Under the pieces are notes generated by a model that worked only from the letters and a program-made list of their open reading frames with translations, made no database searches and had not been told where the DNA came from. Positions 54,574-64,000 of a stretch of 64,000 bases of DNA are shown here, piece after piece. How positions within the stretch are numbered: the stretch's first letter is position 1; every line of letters begins with the position of its first letter. A program made the translations under genes and the position numbers. Origin of the DNA: Hawksworthiomyces lignivorus (taxonomy: Eukaryota; Ascomycota; Sordariomycetes; Ophiostomatales; Ophiostomataceae); NCBI GenBank assembly GCA_002917075.1, contig NTMA01000036.1, positions 62,001-126,000 of the forward strand, read 5' to 3'.

Positions 54574-56548
54574 CTAGTGCGCCGTCACAAAGAAGGTGTT
54601 CATGACCAGGCACACGACCATGACGCACAGGCCATAGATGGCCAGACACAGCGACAGCTTGCGCAGGACGCCGTGTTCGAGGTGCTCGAGGTCCCAGCGC
54701 CACCTGCGGCGGCGGGCGCGCTGCAGGCGGCGGCGGGCGGCAGCGGCAGCGGCGTCGCCGGCGAGGCTGGGCACGCGGGCGCCGGCGAGGAGCGAGGCCT
54801 CGCCGGTGTCGATCTCGGTCTCCTCGTCGCTGGGGTCCGAGTCGTCGTCGAGCAGGCCGCCGCCCCCGGCGGTGGCGTCGTCGTCCTCCTTGGTCAGGCG
54901 CTGGTGGTGGATGCTGTCCGGGTCGCTGATCTTGTAGTAGAAGAGGCCCGGCAGGATGAAGGAGATGGAGGTGGAGCCGGTGCTGCCGACGTAGGCCAGG
55001 ACGCGGTCGAGGCTGGAGACGGTCAGCGCGGTGGCGTAACTGCCGATGATGATAATGGTGGTCAGCAGCGCGAAGCGCATGTCCGACATATGCGACACGG
55101 GGCTGCCGTGGCTGTCCGTGGCGACGGCCGTGGGCAGCAGGGGGTGGTTCGCCGGCGCGGAGGACGACGCCGCCAGTACGCCGCCCGTGCCCGAGGTGGA
55201 TGCGCCGCCCCGCGCCTTGTTCGGCCGCCACTTGAGCATGGCGTCGAGAGAGGCGCGGCAGGGGTGGATCTGGAGAGGAACGCTGAACATGACCAGGACG
55301 ACAATGGCGGCCTTGCCGATCGTGGAAGCGATGTTGGCGGGGTCTGTGTGGTGAGAAAGTGTTAGAAGCCAAGCAGCACAAAACAACCCCCAAAAAGAGA
55401 GAACAAGAGGCTTTGACATACACATTGATACAATGTTGCCCACAACTTTGCTGCCAAATGTCATGTAGCCCGTGACGGCCACGAGGCAGTAGATGAAGGC
55501 AGCAGAGCCGATGCTCGAGGCGACCACGCCGACGACGCTGGCCGGGGAGTTGTCCTTGATCTCGTTGAGAATCGAGAACATCTGAAAAAGTTAGCATCTG
55601 GCTACGAAACGGCGAAGAGAAAAGCGAAGCGCAAATACGTACGTTCTGGTGGCAGGTGTAGGCGAAGACGACCACGGGCAGGCTGCTCAACATGGCGACG
55701 GGCCCCGCCCAGGCTAAGAAGCGCACCTCGCCCCGCCCGCCCGCGGGGATCACGTCACCGGCGGCAAAGTGGTAGACGACGAGCACGATCAGGTAGCCGA
55801 TAGACACGAGGGCGATGATGCTAGTGTACTTGAGCGAGTCGAGGCGGCGCAAAAAGGCCAGCGGGATGATGACCAGCATGAAGGCGGTGATCCAGAAGTG
55901 GCGGTCCGCCAAAAAGGGGATGCTGTCGAGGGTGCTGGCACCCAGGAAGCCCTCGGCGACGCCGGGCATCAGGTCGCCGATGATGATCAGGTACGACACG
56001 CCGACGCCGAAGCACTTGACGGCGATGGCGGTGTCGAAGACAACGGCGGCGTTGGGGTAGGTGATCTGCGATAGCGCAAAGAACGACGAGGTGCCGCGGT
56101 CGAGATAGCGCGCCAGGCGCGCTTGTAGGTAGAGGCCAAAGGCAGAGGTGATGCCCGACCACAGGATGACGGCGATGCCGAGGGCGACGCTCATATGCGA
56201 CATGGCTGCCGGCATGGCGAGGGTGCCGGCGCCAACGACTACAGAAGCAAAAGTGTCAATAGTCTGTTTCTTTTTGCACTCTGCTATCCATCTCCACCTA
56301 GTAAGTGCTCATCTGCATGGACTTACTTGTGTTTAGTAGATTGATGATGCTGCTGGGCATCGAGGCCTCGCCGCCTCCGCTCTTGGGGCTACGGGCCCGC
56401 CGTCGTCTGGACATGGACCATGTTAGCAATCACAGCCTCGCCGCCTTCTGTCTCCACCAACATGCTGGGGCTCGCTCTTGTGCACTTACCTCATCTCGCC
56501 TGGACTGGCTCCCCGAGACTCGGATGGAATGGTGGAGTAATTCGGCAT
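54574..56548 (-). CDS. AAAP-family amino-acid transporter, vacuolar AVT-like
   Basis: 554 aa, five exons: 56548-56490, 56406-56327, 56238-55643, 55581-55422, 55343-54574 (1665 nt); all introns GT-AG (GTAAGT, GTAAGT, GTACGT, GTATGT). Probably moves amino acids across the vacuolar membrane with protons. The N-terminus (MPNYSTIPSESRGASPGEM) is cytosolic and contains a Tyr-based sorting-like motif, then MPSSIINLLNTIVGAGTLAM, the first helix of the AVT group with the IVGAGTL signature. About eleven hydrophobic segments follow (GLYLQARLARYLDRG, LIIIGDLMPG, VFAYTCHQN, IYCLVAVTGYMTFGS). The long loop before the last helices is acidic (LLDDDSDPSDEETEIDTGE). Start 56548 is preferred over an internal ATG at 56418, which would bypass exon 1. 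Confidence 0.85.
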
Positions 56549-56571
56549 CGCTCAGCAGCGGACCAGCTCCC

Positions 56572-56611
56572 ACACGCACACAAACACACACACACACACG
56601 CGCGCGCGCAC
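56572..56611 (+). repeat. (CA)n/(CG)n alternating purine-pyrimidine tract
   Basis: About 40 bp of alternating CA then CG steps, about 25 bp upstream of the transporter ATG, so in its 5' UTR or core promoter. Such sequence can adopt Z-DNA in vitro; a role here is speculative. Confidence 0.8.
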
Positions 56612-57594
56612 AATGATAAGGGCCTATGTCGTTGTCTTGCACATCAAAGGAGGTAAATCGAGCAGACGCCGTGGTAGAATGCGGCTCGGAGAATTCGGTC
56701 AAAATAACAGCATCGGCTGCCGCAGCCGATCGACGATCGCCAAAACGAGAGAGAGCGTCGTAGAGTTTCGATCTCGACTGGGGCGCCCTTCCGGATTGTT
56801 TGTCGCCCTCGTGATTCTTTCGAGATTGACCGCTCTCGCTCTCGCTCTCCCTCGCCTGTTCCCAGGAAACGATTGAATAAGCAACGAAGTGGCTAATGAG
56901 AAAATGTCCCCGTTTAATACGAATCGCTATGCTATCGCCCCGTGCTATGCTGGTGCGACGAGGTGCTGTCGATGGTCGTCTGTTCGTTTTTTTTTTTTTT
57001 TTTGTTTCGATGTACGATGTTGGGTTTTGCGGTAAGCCTCAGTTCTCCCGTCTCACTCAAAGTTTCCCTGTTTCCCTGTTTTCCTGTTTCCTAGTTTCTT
57101 TCAAACGCAGGCGAGCGAGCGGCTTCTAGCGGCCCTTATCACCTGCCAGCCGCCAGGCACACCACCATATTTTCAGAAGGCCAAGAAAGGCTATTAGCAG
57201 GGAATAAGCCTGTGGATCGGCCGTTTAGGCGGGTTAATCTTAGTCATTCCCAGTCACGAGCCACTCCTGAAAAGGGCAACTCCCACCATGTCGAAATACA
57301 ACCTGCAGCTGATGCGATCCCTTTGTTGCTGTGCATCGCCCAGGACGAAGAAGCAATTGGTGCCGGTTCGTCTATTTATTCTTTAGTTCATGACATCGAC
57401 TCTGCTACGTGGCTGTTCCTGTTCCTGTTCCTTTCTTTTCTTCTGTTCTGTATTGTGTTCTTTCGTCATCTTGAAAACTGCCACAGGGCATTAGTTTGGC
57501 GAAATTACGGGGGGGGGCAAAGTCACTAAAAGAAACTAAGCAATAATAGCCCCCGAACAATTGCGTATGCGAGTGCGTATGTACTCGTACTCCT

Positions 57595-57610
57595 TACTCC
57601 GTACTCCGTA
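57595..57610 (+). promoter_or_regulatory. Overlapping double TACTCCGTA motif
   Basis: TACTCCGTACTCCGTA, two overlapping copies. The same 9-mer or its complement recurs in spacers at 32708-32716 and 63518-63526, never inside a coding exon that I noticed. Possibly a common promoter element or a dispersed short repeat. Confidence 0.4.
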
Positions 57611-58126
57611 GTTTGCTTTTACAAGTCCACTGAGTCGTAAGGCCACACCACACACCCTTGGCTCGCGAAAAAGTTATTCTTCGGTATTCTTCTGGGGCAA
57701 TTCATGTTGATCTAAGCCTTAGGGCCGTACTCGTACTCAGAAAAGGAGACCAAAGGAAAAAGGAAGAGTAACTAAATGCTACGAAACAAAAGGAACCGCC
57801 CCACACGCTAACCGATAGTGTGGATCCCACTACAAAGAGCCGCTGCCGGCCCAATCAGGAGGCTCTTCTACAAGCTACTGTAACTTCCTGTAAATCCAAC
57901 AAACGTCCCCCTTATTGTTACGTGCAACCACGACAAGCTCTGGAAACCTCGTGGTCGTGGTGGCCAACCAAACGTCACCTGGTCGCGGAGGATCACGTCT
58001 GTATCTGAAAGAAAACATTGGTCTGTTTCAAAACTGCAGGGCTTCTTTTTGTCTTGCTTTTGGCCACAAGACACACGACGCTGCAGAGAGTGCGCTGTTT
58101 TCTTGTGCCTGTCGAGACCACACACG

Positions 58127-58863
58127 ATGGACAGCGGCATCGACCACACGAGCGAGGCGACCATCGGGCTGCTCGAGGCCCGCCTCCGCCGCATCGAGCA
58201 TCTTCTGTACGGGCCGCAGGTGGAGGACGAGGCCGTCGAGCAGCGCGGACCACCAACGGTCGAGTTTCTGGCGGAGCTCGAGCGCCGCTTTACCTCCCTC
58301 GTGGCCGGCGTGCGCGTCTACGGCGAGCTGCTGAAGATCTGTAAGCGCTTTGCTACCTTTTTTTGTTTTCCCCTTCTCCCCTTCCCTTTTTTTATGGATA
58401 TATGTGTGTGTGTGAGCCGTGCTGACACCGGGATTTCTTTTTCTCTCTTGTATCTGCAGACCAGGCACACCCCTCGCTCTTCCAGAGCCCGCCGCCGGGC
58501 CTGCCGCCGACCCAGCTGGACGCGGACGCGCTGCGGGCCGCCGTGCTCAGCTACGCCAGCGCCTTTCCCGCCACGGCCTCGGCCCTGAGCGCCGCCGTCG
58601 TCGACACGCCCGTGCCCGACGTCGCCCTGAGCGCCCAGCTGGTGGCCCTGGTTCCGCGTATGGACCGCGCCGCCGCCACCCAGCGGGGACTCGCCCGCGA
58701 CGTCGCCGCCCTGCGCCGCCGCAGCGAGGCCCTCGTGCGCCGCTACTACGAGCGCCAGGCCCTTGCCGCCGCCGACGTCGTCGCCCGCGCAGAGACCCGC
58801 CTCGAGCGCGCCGAGGGCCGCGTCCGCCGCCTCGAGAAGATTCGCGCCGCTGAGCAGGTATGA
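58127..58863 (+). CDS. Dynactin p24 / nuclear distribution protein RO10-like
   Basis: 205 aa, exons 58127-58340 and 58460-58863 (618 nt), intron GTAAGC..CAG. Likely the small shoulder subunit of dynactin (DCTN3/p24 family, RO10 in Neurospora), which supports dynein-driven nuclear movement. The protein is almost all helix and coiled coil: LEARLRRIEHLLYGP at the N-terminus, FLAELERRFTSLVAGVRVYGELLK, then after a Pro-rich link LRRRSEALVRRYYERQAL and ETRLERAEGRVRRLEKI. The N-terminal LEARLRRIEHLLYGP is the most characteristic piece. The reading ends CAG GTA TGA; CAGGTATGA also looks like a splice donor, so the true C-terminus may continue in a further exon. GC3 is extremely high. Confidence 0.68.
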
Positions 58864-61800
58864 ACCTCGAGTGCGGCGGAGTGAACAAGTGGCTTACTCC
58901 GCGGAGAGGAAAAAAAGGCAAAAGAAAAAGGGGCCATCTCGCTCCTTGGCCCATAGTCGAATTCGATGGAAATTATCTCTCGCTCTTATTGCTTGCCAGC
59001 ACCTGTCCCAAGCTGCGGATCTGTCCCCAGTTTTTTTTTTTGCTCTGGAGCTGCTCCATCTATCGTCACATCACTGCGGAGAACATACGAAGGAGCGACG
59101 GCAGATACATCCAGCCCCTGCGGCAGATCTAGTTTAAAAAAGAAACAGCTAGACATAACATGGCTGCTGCAATACACCCTCTGGCGGTATACGGAATGCT
59201 TGGAAGCATCAAGAAAATAAGAATGCTGGACGGGGCAGAAGAGGGCGGAACGGGCAGACTTGCAATAGTGGAAAGGATTAGGAGTGTAGCATGTGAGGCA
59301 TGTTTGCCCACATATCCCCGGGCAAGGAAGATGGTAGCCAGTTACTTCAAGATACCCAATATTTTTTTCCGGGGTAGCTCAGGAGAGCAATCCCGCTTTT
59401 GCTCCGCCATAGACCTTCGGCTCCGGTTCCGTTGCGAACGAGGCACAGCTCTCGGCATAGCCGGGATAGCTCTTGTCTCAGCTTTGGGGCAGGCACCTCA
59501 GATTCTTGATATCTACATTAGTCAGTTTCGTTAGGCTTACATAGCGCCAGAACGTTTACGATAAGCCCACGATACAGGAAATAATATATTTTGCACGACA
59601 TGCCCTCCATTACGCATGATATGCAGCTGCGACACCAACAAAAACGCATCCAGCACTGCCATCTAAAAGAACAGTAGTGTCAAACAAATTGCGATTGGTC
59701 ACGATAAACCTAAAGCTGCTGCATCACATACAAAGGATGCGTACGTACGTCGTAATACGCGGGGAAGGGGATGGGGTGTCGGACGGGCCAGATTCCGTGT
59801 TTCACGTCCTCTTTAACCAGGCTTCATGCGACGCAGCAGAAAAAAAAAGGCCAAAAGAGTAGTGCTGAAGCAGATCAGCGCCAGAACGGAAACCTAGGCA
59901 AACAAAAACGTAAAGGCAGAAAGAAAAAGAAAAGAAGACGAAGACGTTGGTGAGGACTGCCTCACTTGATCGCTGGTGGGCGTGTCATCGTCGTCAAGGA
60001 CCGGAAACTCAATAGCATACCAAGAGTCCAGCAGGATAGCACAATGATATGAAAGAAGAAGAGCCAATGCTCAAAACGAAGGGACGGCGATAAGTACACC
60101 GGAATCTCGCTCACTTGAAGCTGATTTGGTTGCGGAGCTATGCTGGCCGCAAAAAAACTCTGCTTTTGAGCAAATCGTATGCGCAAATGCTATCCAGACA
60201 TACGTGGGGCTCTTTCTTGTCGATGCGTAAAAGCGCCCCTTGTTCTGTTTGAGATATGTGACTGCTGAACACAAGCGCCAAACGTCACGCACGCCTCGAG
60301 ATGCAGAAGAGTGCTAGAGCTGCAGAACCGCCTGCCTTTTTCAGCTGTTCCTTGACAACTGGAGGCTAGGCTGGATATATGGTGCTCTGTACCCGATGCG
60401 TCCGTTTCTCTTGACTCTGGACTCTGACACTCGTCCGCTTGCTCGGTATTCTCGGTCTTTCTGCTCTTCTGCCGATGGCCATCCTTCGAGAACCGTCATC
60501 AAACAAACGACGGTCGGACAGCTTGCATGAACGAACAAAAAGAAGAGACAGCCAATCACAGCAAGATGATCCTCTTCCGAAGCCTTCTTCGAATGCTCAC
60601 CGTCGGAACTCGACCGTTACGCAACCACCCACCAACCGTTCTCCCCCCTCTTAGCCTCCTTCCTTGAGAAGTGGCTAGGTTAGAGAAGACGAGAGAAGGC
60701 CAAGATTTCTGGCCGAGCAGGCTCCGTACCGTATTTTCCCAAGAAATGGACCAATTCCAGACATCATCCAATTCCAAGCTGAGAAGCTCGGCGGCAGCGG
60801 CTTAAAAAAGGGAAGCATGGACAGACACGGAAAGAAACTAGGAAGCGATGGATACGAGTAAATTGAAAGCTTGCCAGGAATCTCCTCCGTATGGAGTACG
60901 AGTAATTAAGAGCTCATGTCTTGACAAATTGCGCACAAGGAGCTGCTAATGAGAGACGGAGATGAATGAAATGCTCAGAGCCAGGGCTGCTCCAGTCCTT
61001 GGGCCAGACTGGGCTGGGGCCTGGCCCTCTCACTGGGCAGAGAGGCAGTGGACACCGGTCGTCTCGGGGCGCCATGACTTTCGCAGCCTCCGCGGCGCAT
61101 TTCGCAAGATTATCGACTAGGGCTGGACCCCTCTGCATAAAAATGCAATAAGACGAGCAATATCAAAAAAGAAGGACCTGGGAAAGTTCCTGAATTAGGG
61201 GATATTCTCGTGTCCGCGATGGCTGCGATCGCTCTGCTTGGAAACACTGATATTTTTTGTTTTTTTGCACGACGGGCCAGCCGGCGACAGAGCCCTACAC
61301 CCTCTCAGAAGCACTTGCCACAAGTTCCGCCCATTCGAGAAAGCTGGAGAGCTGATGAGATGGGGATGCACACCGTAGATCAGACAGAGTTTCCATGCAG
61401 AGAGTCTCTCGATGCGAGTGTAGATCAACCAACTCGGTATTTGCGTGTGGGCACGGCTCACACTTTACTCCTCATCCTAGTAATTACCATTAATGAGGGC
61501 AATCTGGCAAGGTTTATGCTGGGCCAGCAGCCGGAGGCAAGATTCCAAACCAGGTCTCCGACCAGCACATAGGCTCTTCACCGTTGACGTCGAACAAAAC
61601 GGTGGCCAGACACCGAAGAGGCTGCGTGGCCGCCCGGATTAAATTAGAAAAGCTCCTGTTCTCTTGTTACACGCACAGAGAAGACCAAGCCTACGAGGAC
61701 AATCATATGGTTTACACGAACACTTCACGTTAGCTAGAGCTAGGGATGCAGGGCAAAATATCACTGGCTCGTGTGTCTGGTTCCTTTGCGTCATTGAGCT

Positions 61801-64000
61801 GGAATGGGATACAGCGCACGCATTTCTGCGGCCATCGAGATTCAGCCCGACAGGAGGCCAGGGATGGGAGAATGAAAGATACAAGTGATGTGTTTAACCA
61901 AGATCGCCCCGTCGATGCACCGTTTTGCGTTATCGAATTTGGCTATTCTTGTCTGGACACATCGGTCTGGCTTGAGCGATTCAGACCACGACGGACTCTG
62001 AATACCCAATATAGAAGAAGATTGCTGCTGTATCTTGTACCCAGTGCGACGATTGGGAGCAAAATAACGCTACGTGCAAAAAAAAAAAAAAAAGTCAGTG
62101 CCGACGAAGCTCGCATGTGGAACGCGCGGTTGGCAGAGAAGGGGAGCAGGGAAATGAGTGGATCTTGGCAGAAATCCCACACGAGAAGGCCAATTAAATA
62201 AGAACCGCACCTGACTGGCACGCGTCGGCGTCTTCGTATCTCACTGCAATACTCCATAGTCTCTTTGCTGAAATGACTGCTCGTCATACGTCGAAAAAAA
62301 GGGCTGCCCTGCAAGAAGGCCCGCTCTCCTTCCATGGCTTACGAGACGACGGACCCTCCGCCGAGAACCTCAAACGTTGCCGAGCCCCTTTCCATAGAAA
62401 CCCCATTTTTGCTTTTCTCGCCTTCATCGCCTGCGTCTTTTTGCTCTCAAGCTTCTCCGGCTAAAGAACAACAAGAAACAAGTGCAGCAAAACAGCAGGC
62501 CCTGGCTTGTTCGAGCTGCTCTGTACATCTCATTTTATCCATTGGAAAAGAAGGGTCGAGAAAAGGCAAAACGCACCAGAGAAGAAAAGAAAATTCGAAG
62601 AGAAAAGAAAGAAGAAAAAAGAAGACCCGCCGCGAACCATCCTGCATGCACTCAACAGCAGCGGAACAAAGGGATTTTGACTGGCCCGCAGGAGAGCAGA
62701 GCGGGTGCGAGCGTTCTGAGCGTTTGTACATACGTACATACATAGAGCGCACCGGCAGTGCCAACTCGCAGCTAATACCTGCGAGCCTGTAATTTATCCT
62801 TTTTCTGCAGACTTCTGGCCGCGCGCACCGCCGCAGGTACGCAGCCAACAGTGGACCGTATGGACACAGTGTGCGTCTACAGGATCCAGGAACATCCTCC
62901 ACTAGCGGGACCAAACGATCAGGACCGGGCTCAAACGGAGCCTAAATGGTCGAGGGAACTTTAAAATTTCAAGGGGACGCGTTGCACCAGCGTCCTTAGC
63001 TCCCTCCTTGCCCATGCGCTAATCACCAAGGCGCAGTCAGATTGCGAGCGAGAGTGCACATGTGAGTTGTGTGGGAAGAGGGAGAGGGATATACGAATAC
63101 GTGGTAGTACGCACACAGAAGGCATACACACACTCACACACTCTCATATGAGAGGCGTGATAGCTGGGGAGGGTCTTTTACCAAGATGGAGGGAGGGCCC
63201 TCCCAGATTGTGCAGGTGGTTTTTTGTTTGCCCCTGGCATAAGCAGCAGATAGTCTTTCGGGCTGGCTTGTCTTTTTGCTTCTTTCGGCTCTGCGTAGCA
63301 CAAGTGCCTGTATACGCGTACATAAGTAGATTCATTTTATTGCTGCGTACGTATGTAGGTACAGTAACACGCCGTCGCACATTCGTACATTAGGCCAGAT
63401 TGATTGATTGATTGATATGCTTATGCTGCTCTATGTATGTGTGTATCTTCCTCCCTCGCTTCCGCCCTTGCACCCAGATTGCATACAAGCCAGACAGTCA
63501 CAGGCATGGTATATGCCTACTCCGTAGACACAGACGCAGACACAGACACATTCCGTCAACCCCTTTCTTGTGAAAGGCAGAAACGCTCAGCACCGTCCGT
63601 CCGTTTCCTATCCAGCCAGCGGCACCCTGTCCTTCCGGCTCTCGTCTTCTCTTCTTTTTTTCTATTACCCCTTGAACCTTTTTACCCGTGGTTTACGTTG
63701 GCTCTCAACCAGTCTCTGCTGTCGCTCCCTCGCCTCTCTCCCACACGCACATACGCACTCACGCACACACACACTCTCCCACCCACACTCACCCATACTC
63801 ACACGAACTCTCACACACACCACACGCTCTCTGCCTCTTCTTTCCCGTTTTACTTTCCTCTCCCTCTTTTCCTCTCCTCCTCTTTATCCACCACCCCCCC
63901 TGTAGATTTTCTTTCTTACTGTTCCTTCTTTCCACCAAATCTCTTCTTCCATCTTCGTCACCATCCTTTTTCTCTCCCTCTCTTTTTTTCGTTTTATTCT
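58864..64000. other. 5.1 kb region without a supported gene, ending in pyrimidine-rich DNA
   Basis: No open frame here carries a recognisable domain. The first part should be the 3' UTR of the RO10-like gene. Microsatellites are frequent: an A run at 62079-62094, (GATT)n at 63399-63414 and CA-rich DNA at 63745-63826. From about 63620 to the end the + strand is C/T-rich with CTCTCT and TTTCTTT, as in the promoter or leader of a gene starting beyond the window. Confidence 0.5.
63399..63414 (+). repeat. (GATT)n microsatellite
   Basis: Four units of GATT/ATTG in tandem in an untranslated region. Confidence 0.8.

Larger units (their letters stand above)
56549..58126. promoter_or_regulatory. Divergent promoter region, AVT-like / RO10-like genes
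   Basis: 1.6 kb without a supportable gene. It holds a CA/CG dinucleotide stretch right upstream of the transporter start, a 19-nt T run at 56985-57003, CT-type short repeats (CTGTTCC) at 57413-57430, and a doubled TACTCCGTA motif at 57595-57610. Confidence 0.5.

Noticed and set aside
59160..59534. 124-codon open frame after the RO10-like gene
   Set aside because: No domain, no codon bias like the neighbouring gene, and it falls where a 3' UTR is expected.
63570..63905. Open frame at the right edge
   Set aside because: Ser/Leu/Pro/His-rich translation of CT- and CA-rich simple sequence; better read as untranslated leader or promoter.

Overview
This window is nuclear DNA from a filamentous ascomycete (Pezizomycotina, most likely Sordariomycetes; the genus cannot be fixed from sequence alone). 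The evidence is monocistronic genes on both strands, short spliceosomal introns (about 52-103 bp) with GTRNGT-like donors, fungal-only families (PIR wall protein, Met10 sulfite reductase subunit, CCC2-type copper ATPase, RO10-like dynactin subunit), wide AT-rich spacers, and no operons, Shine-Dalgarno sites, tRNA, rRNA or CRISPR that I could support. I rebuilt 21 protein-coding genes, one cut by the left edge. Every complete multi-exon model except the GMC gene sums to a whole number of codons.

Left part (1-32 kb) is AT-rich, widely spaced and looks accessory. In order: partial MFS transporter (-); GMC oxidoreductase (+) with a one-base frameshift; U1-type zinc-finger splicing factor (-); PIR-type wall protein with a GPI-like tail (-); a 5.5 kb stretch without a credible gene; FAD monooxygenase (-) divergent from a DAL5-like MFS permease (+); Baeyer-Villiger-type monooxygenase (+); MARVEL-like membrane protein (-); an Asp/Tyr/Cys-rich secreted protein (-); a chitin-binding single-pass membrane protein (-); an af470-like (DUF4188) monooxygenase (-); a second FAD monooxygenase (-). 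Five oxidative enzymes of different families and two transporters lie within 32 kb. The monooxygenase, permease and BVMO at 12.6-21 kb could plausibly form a small uptake-and-oxidation module, but no polyketide, peptide or terpene synthase is visible.

Right part (33-59 kb) has coding regions with strongly GC-rich third positions and looks like core genome: a 949-aa membrane protein of unknown function, a large AAA+ ATPase, the sulfite reductase flavoprotein subunit, COQ4, a small secreted DUF7907-like protein, a copper-transporting P1B-ATPase, an AAAP/AVT-type amino-acid transporter and a dynactin p24/RO10-like protein. The last 5 kb holds no gene I can support and ends in pyrimidine-rich sequence typical of a fungal promoter or 5' UTR.

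Best leads for a second look: the oxidoreductase-rich left arm with its divergent promoter carrying a CCG-N11-CGG site; the PIR protein with domain order reversed relative to yeast PIRs plus a GPI-like tail; the Asp/Tyr/Cys-rich secreted protein; the stop-free 78-bp COQ4 intron that would encode a hydrophobic insert if retained; and the GMC gene with a GC-AG intron and an isolated frameshift.
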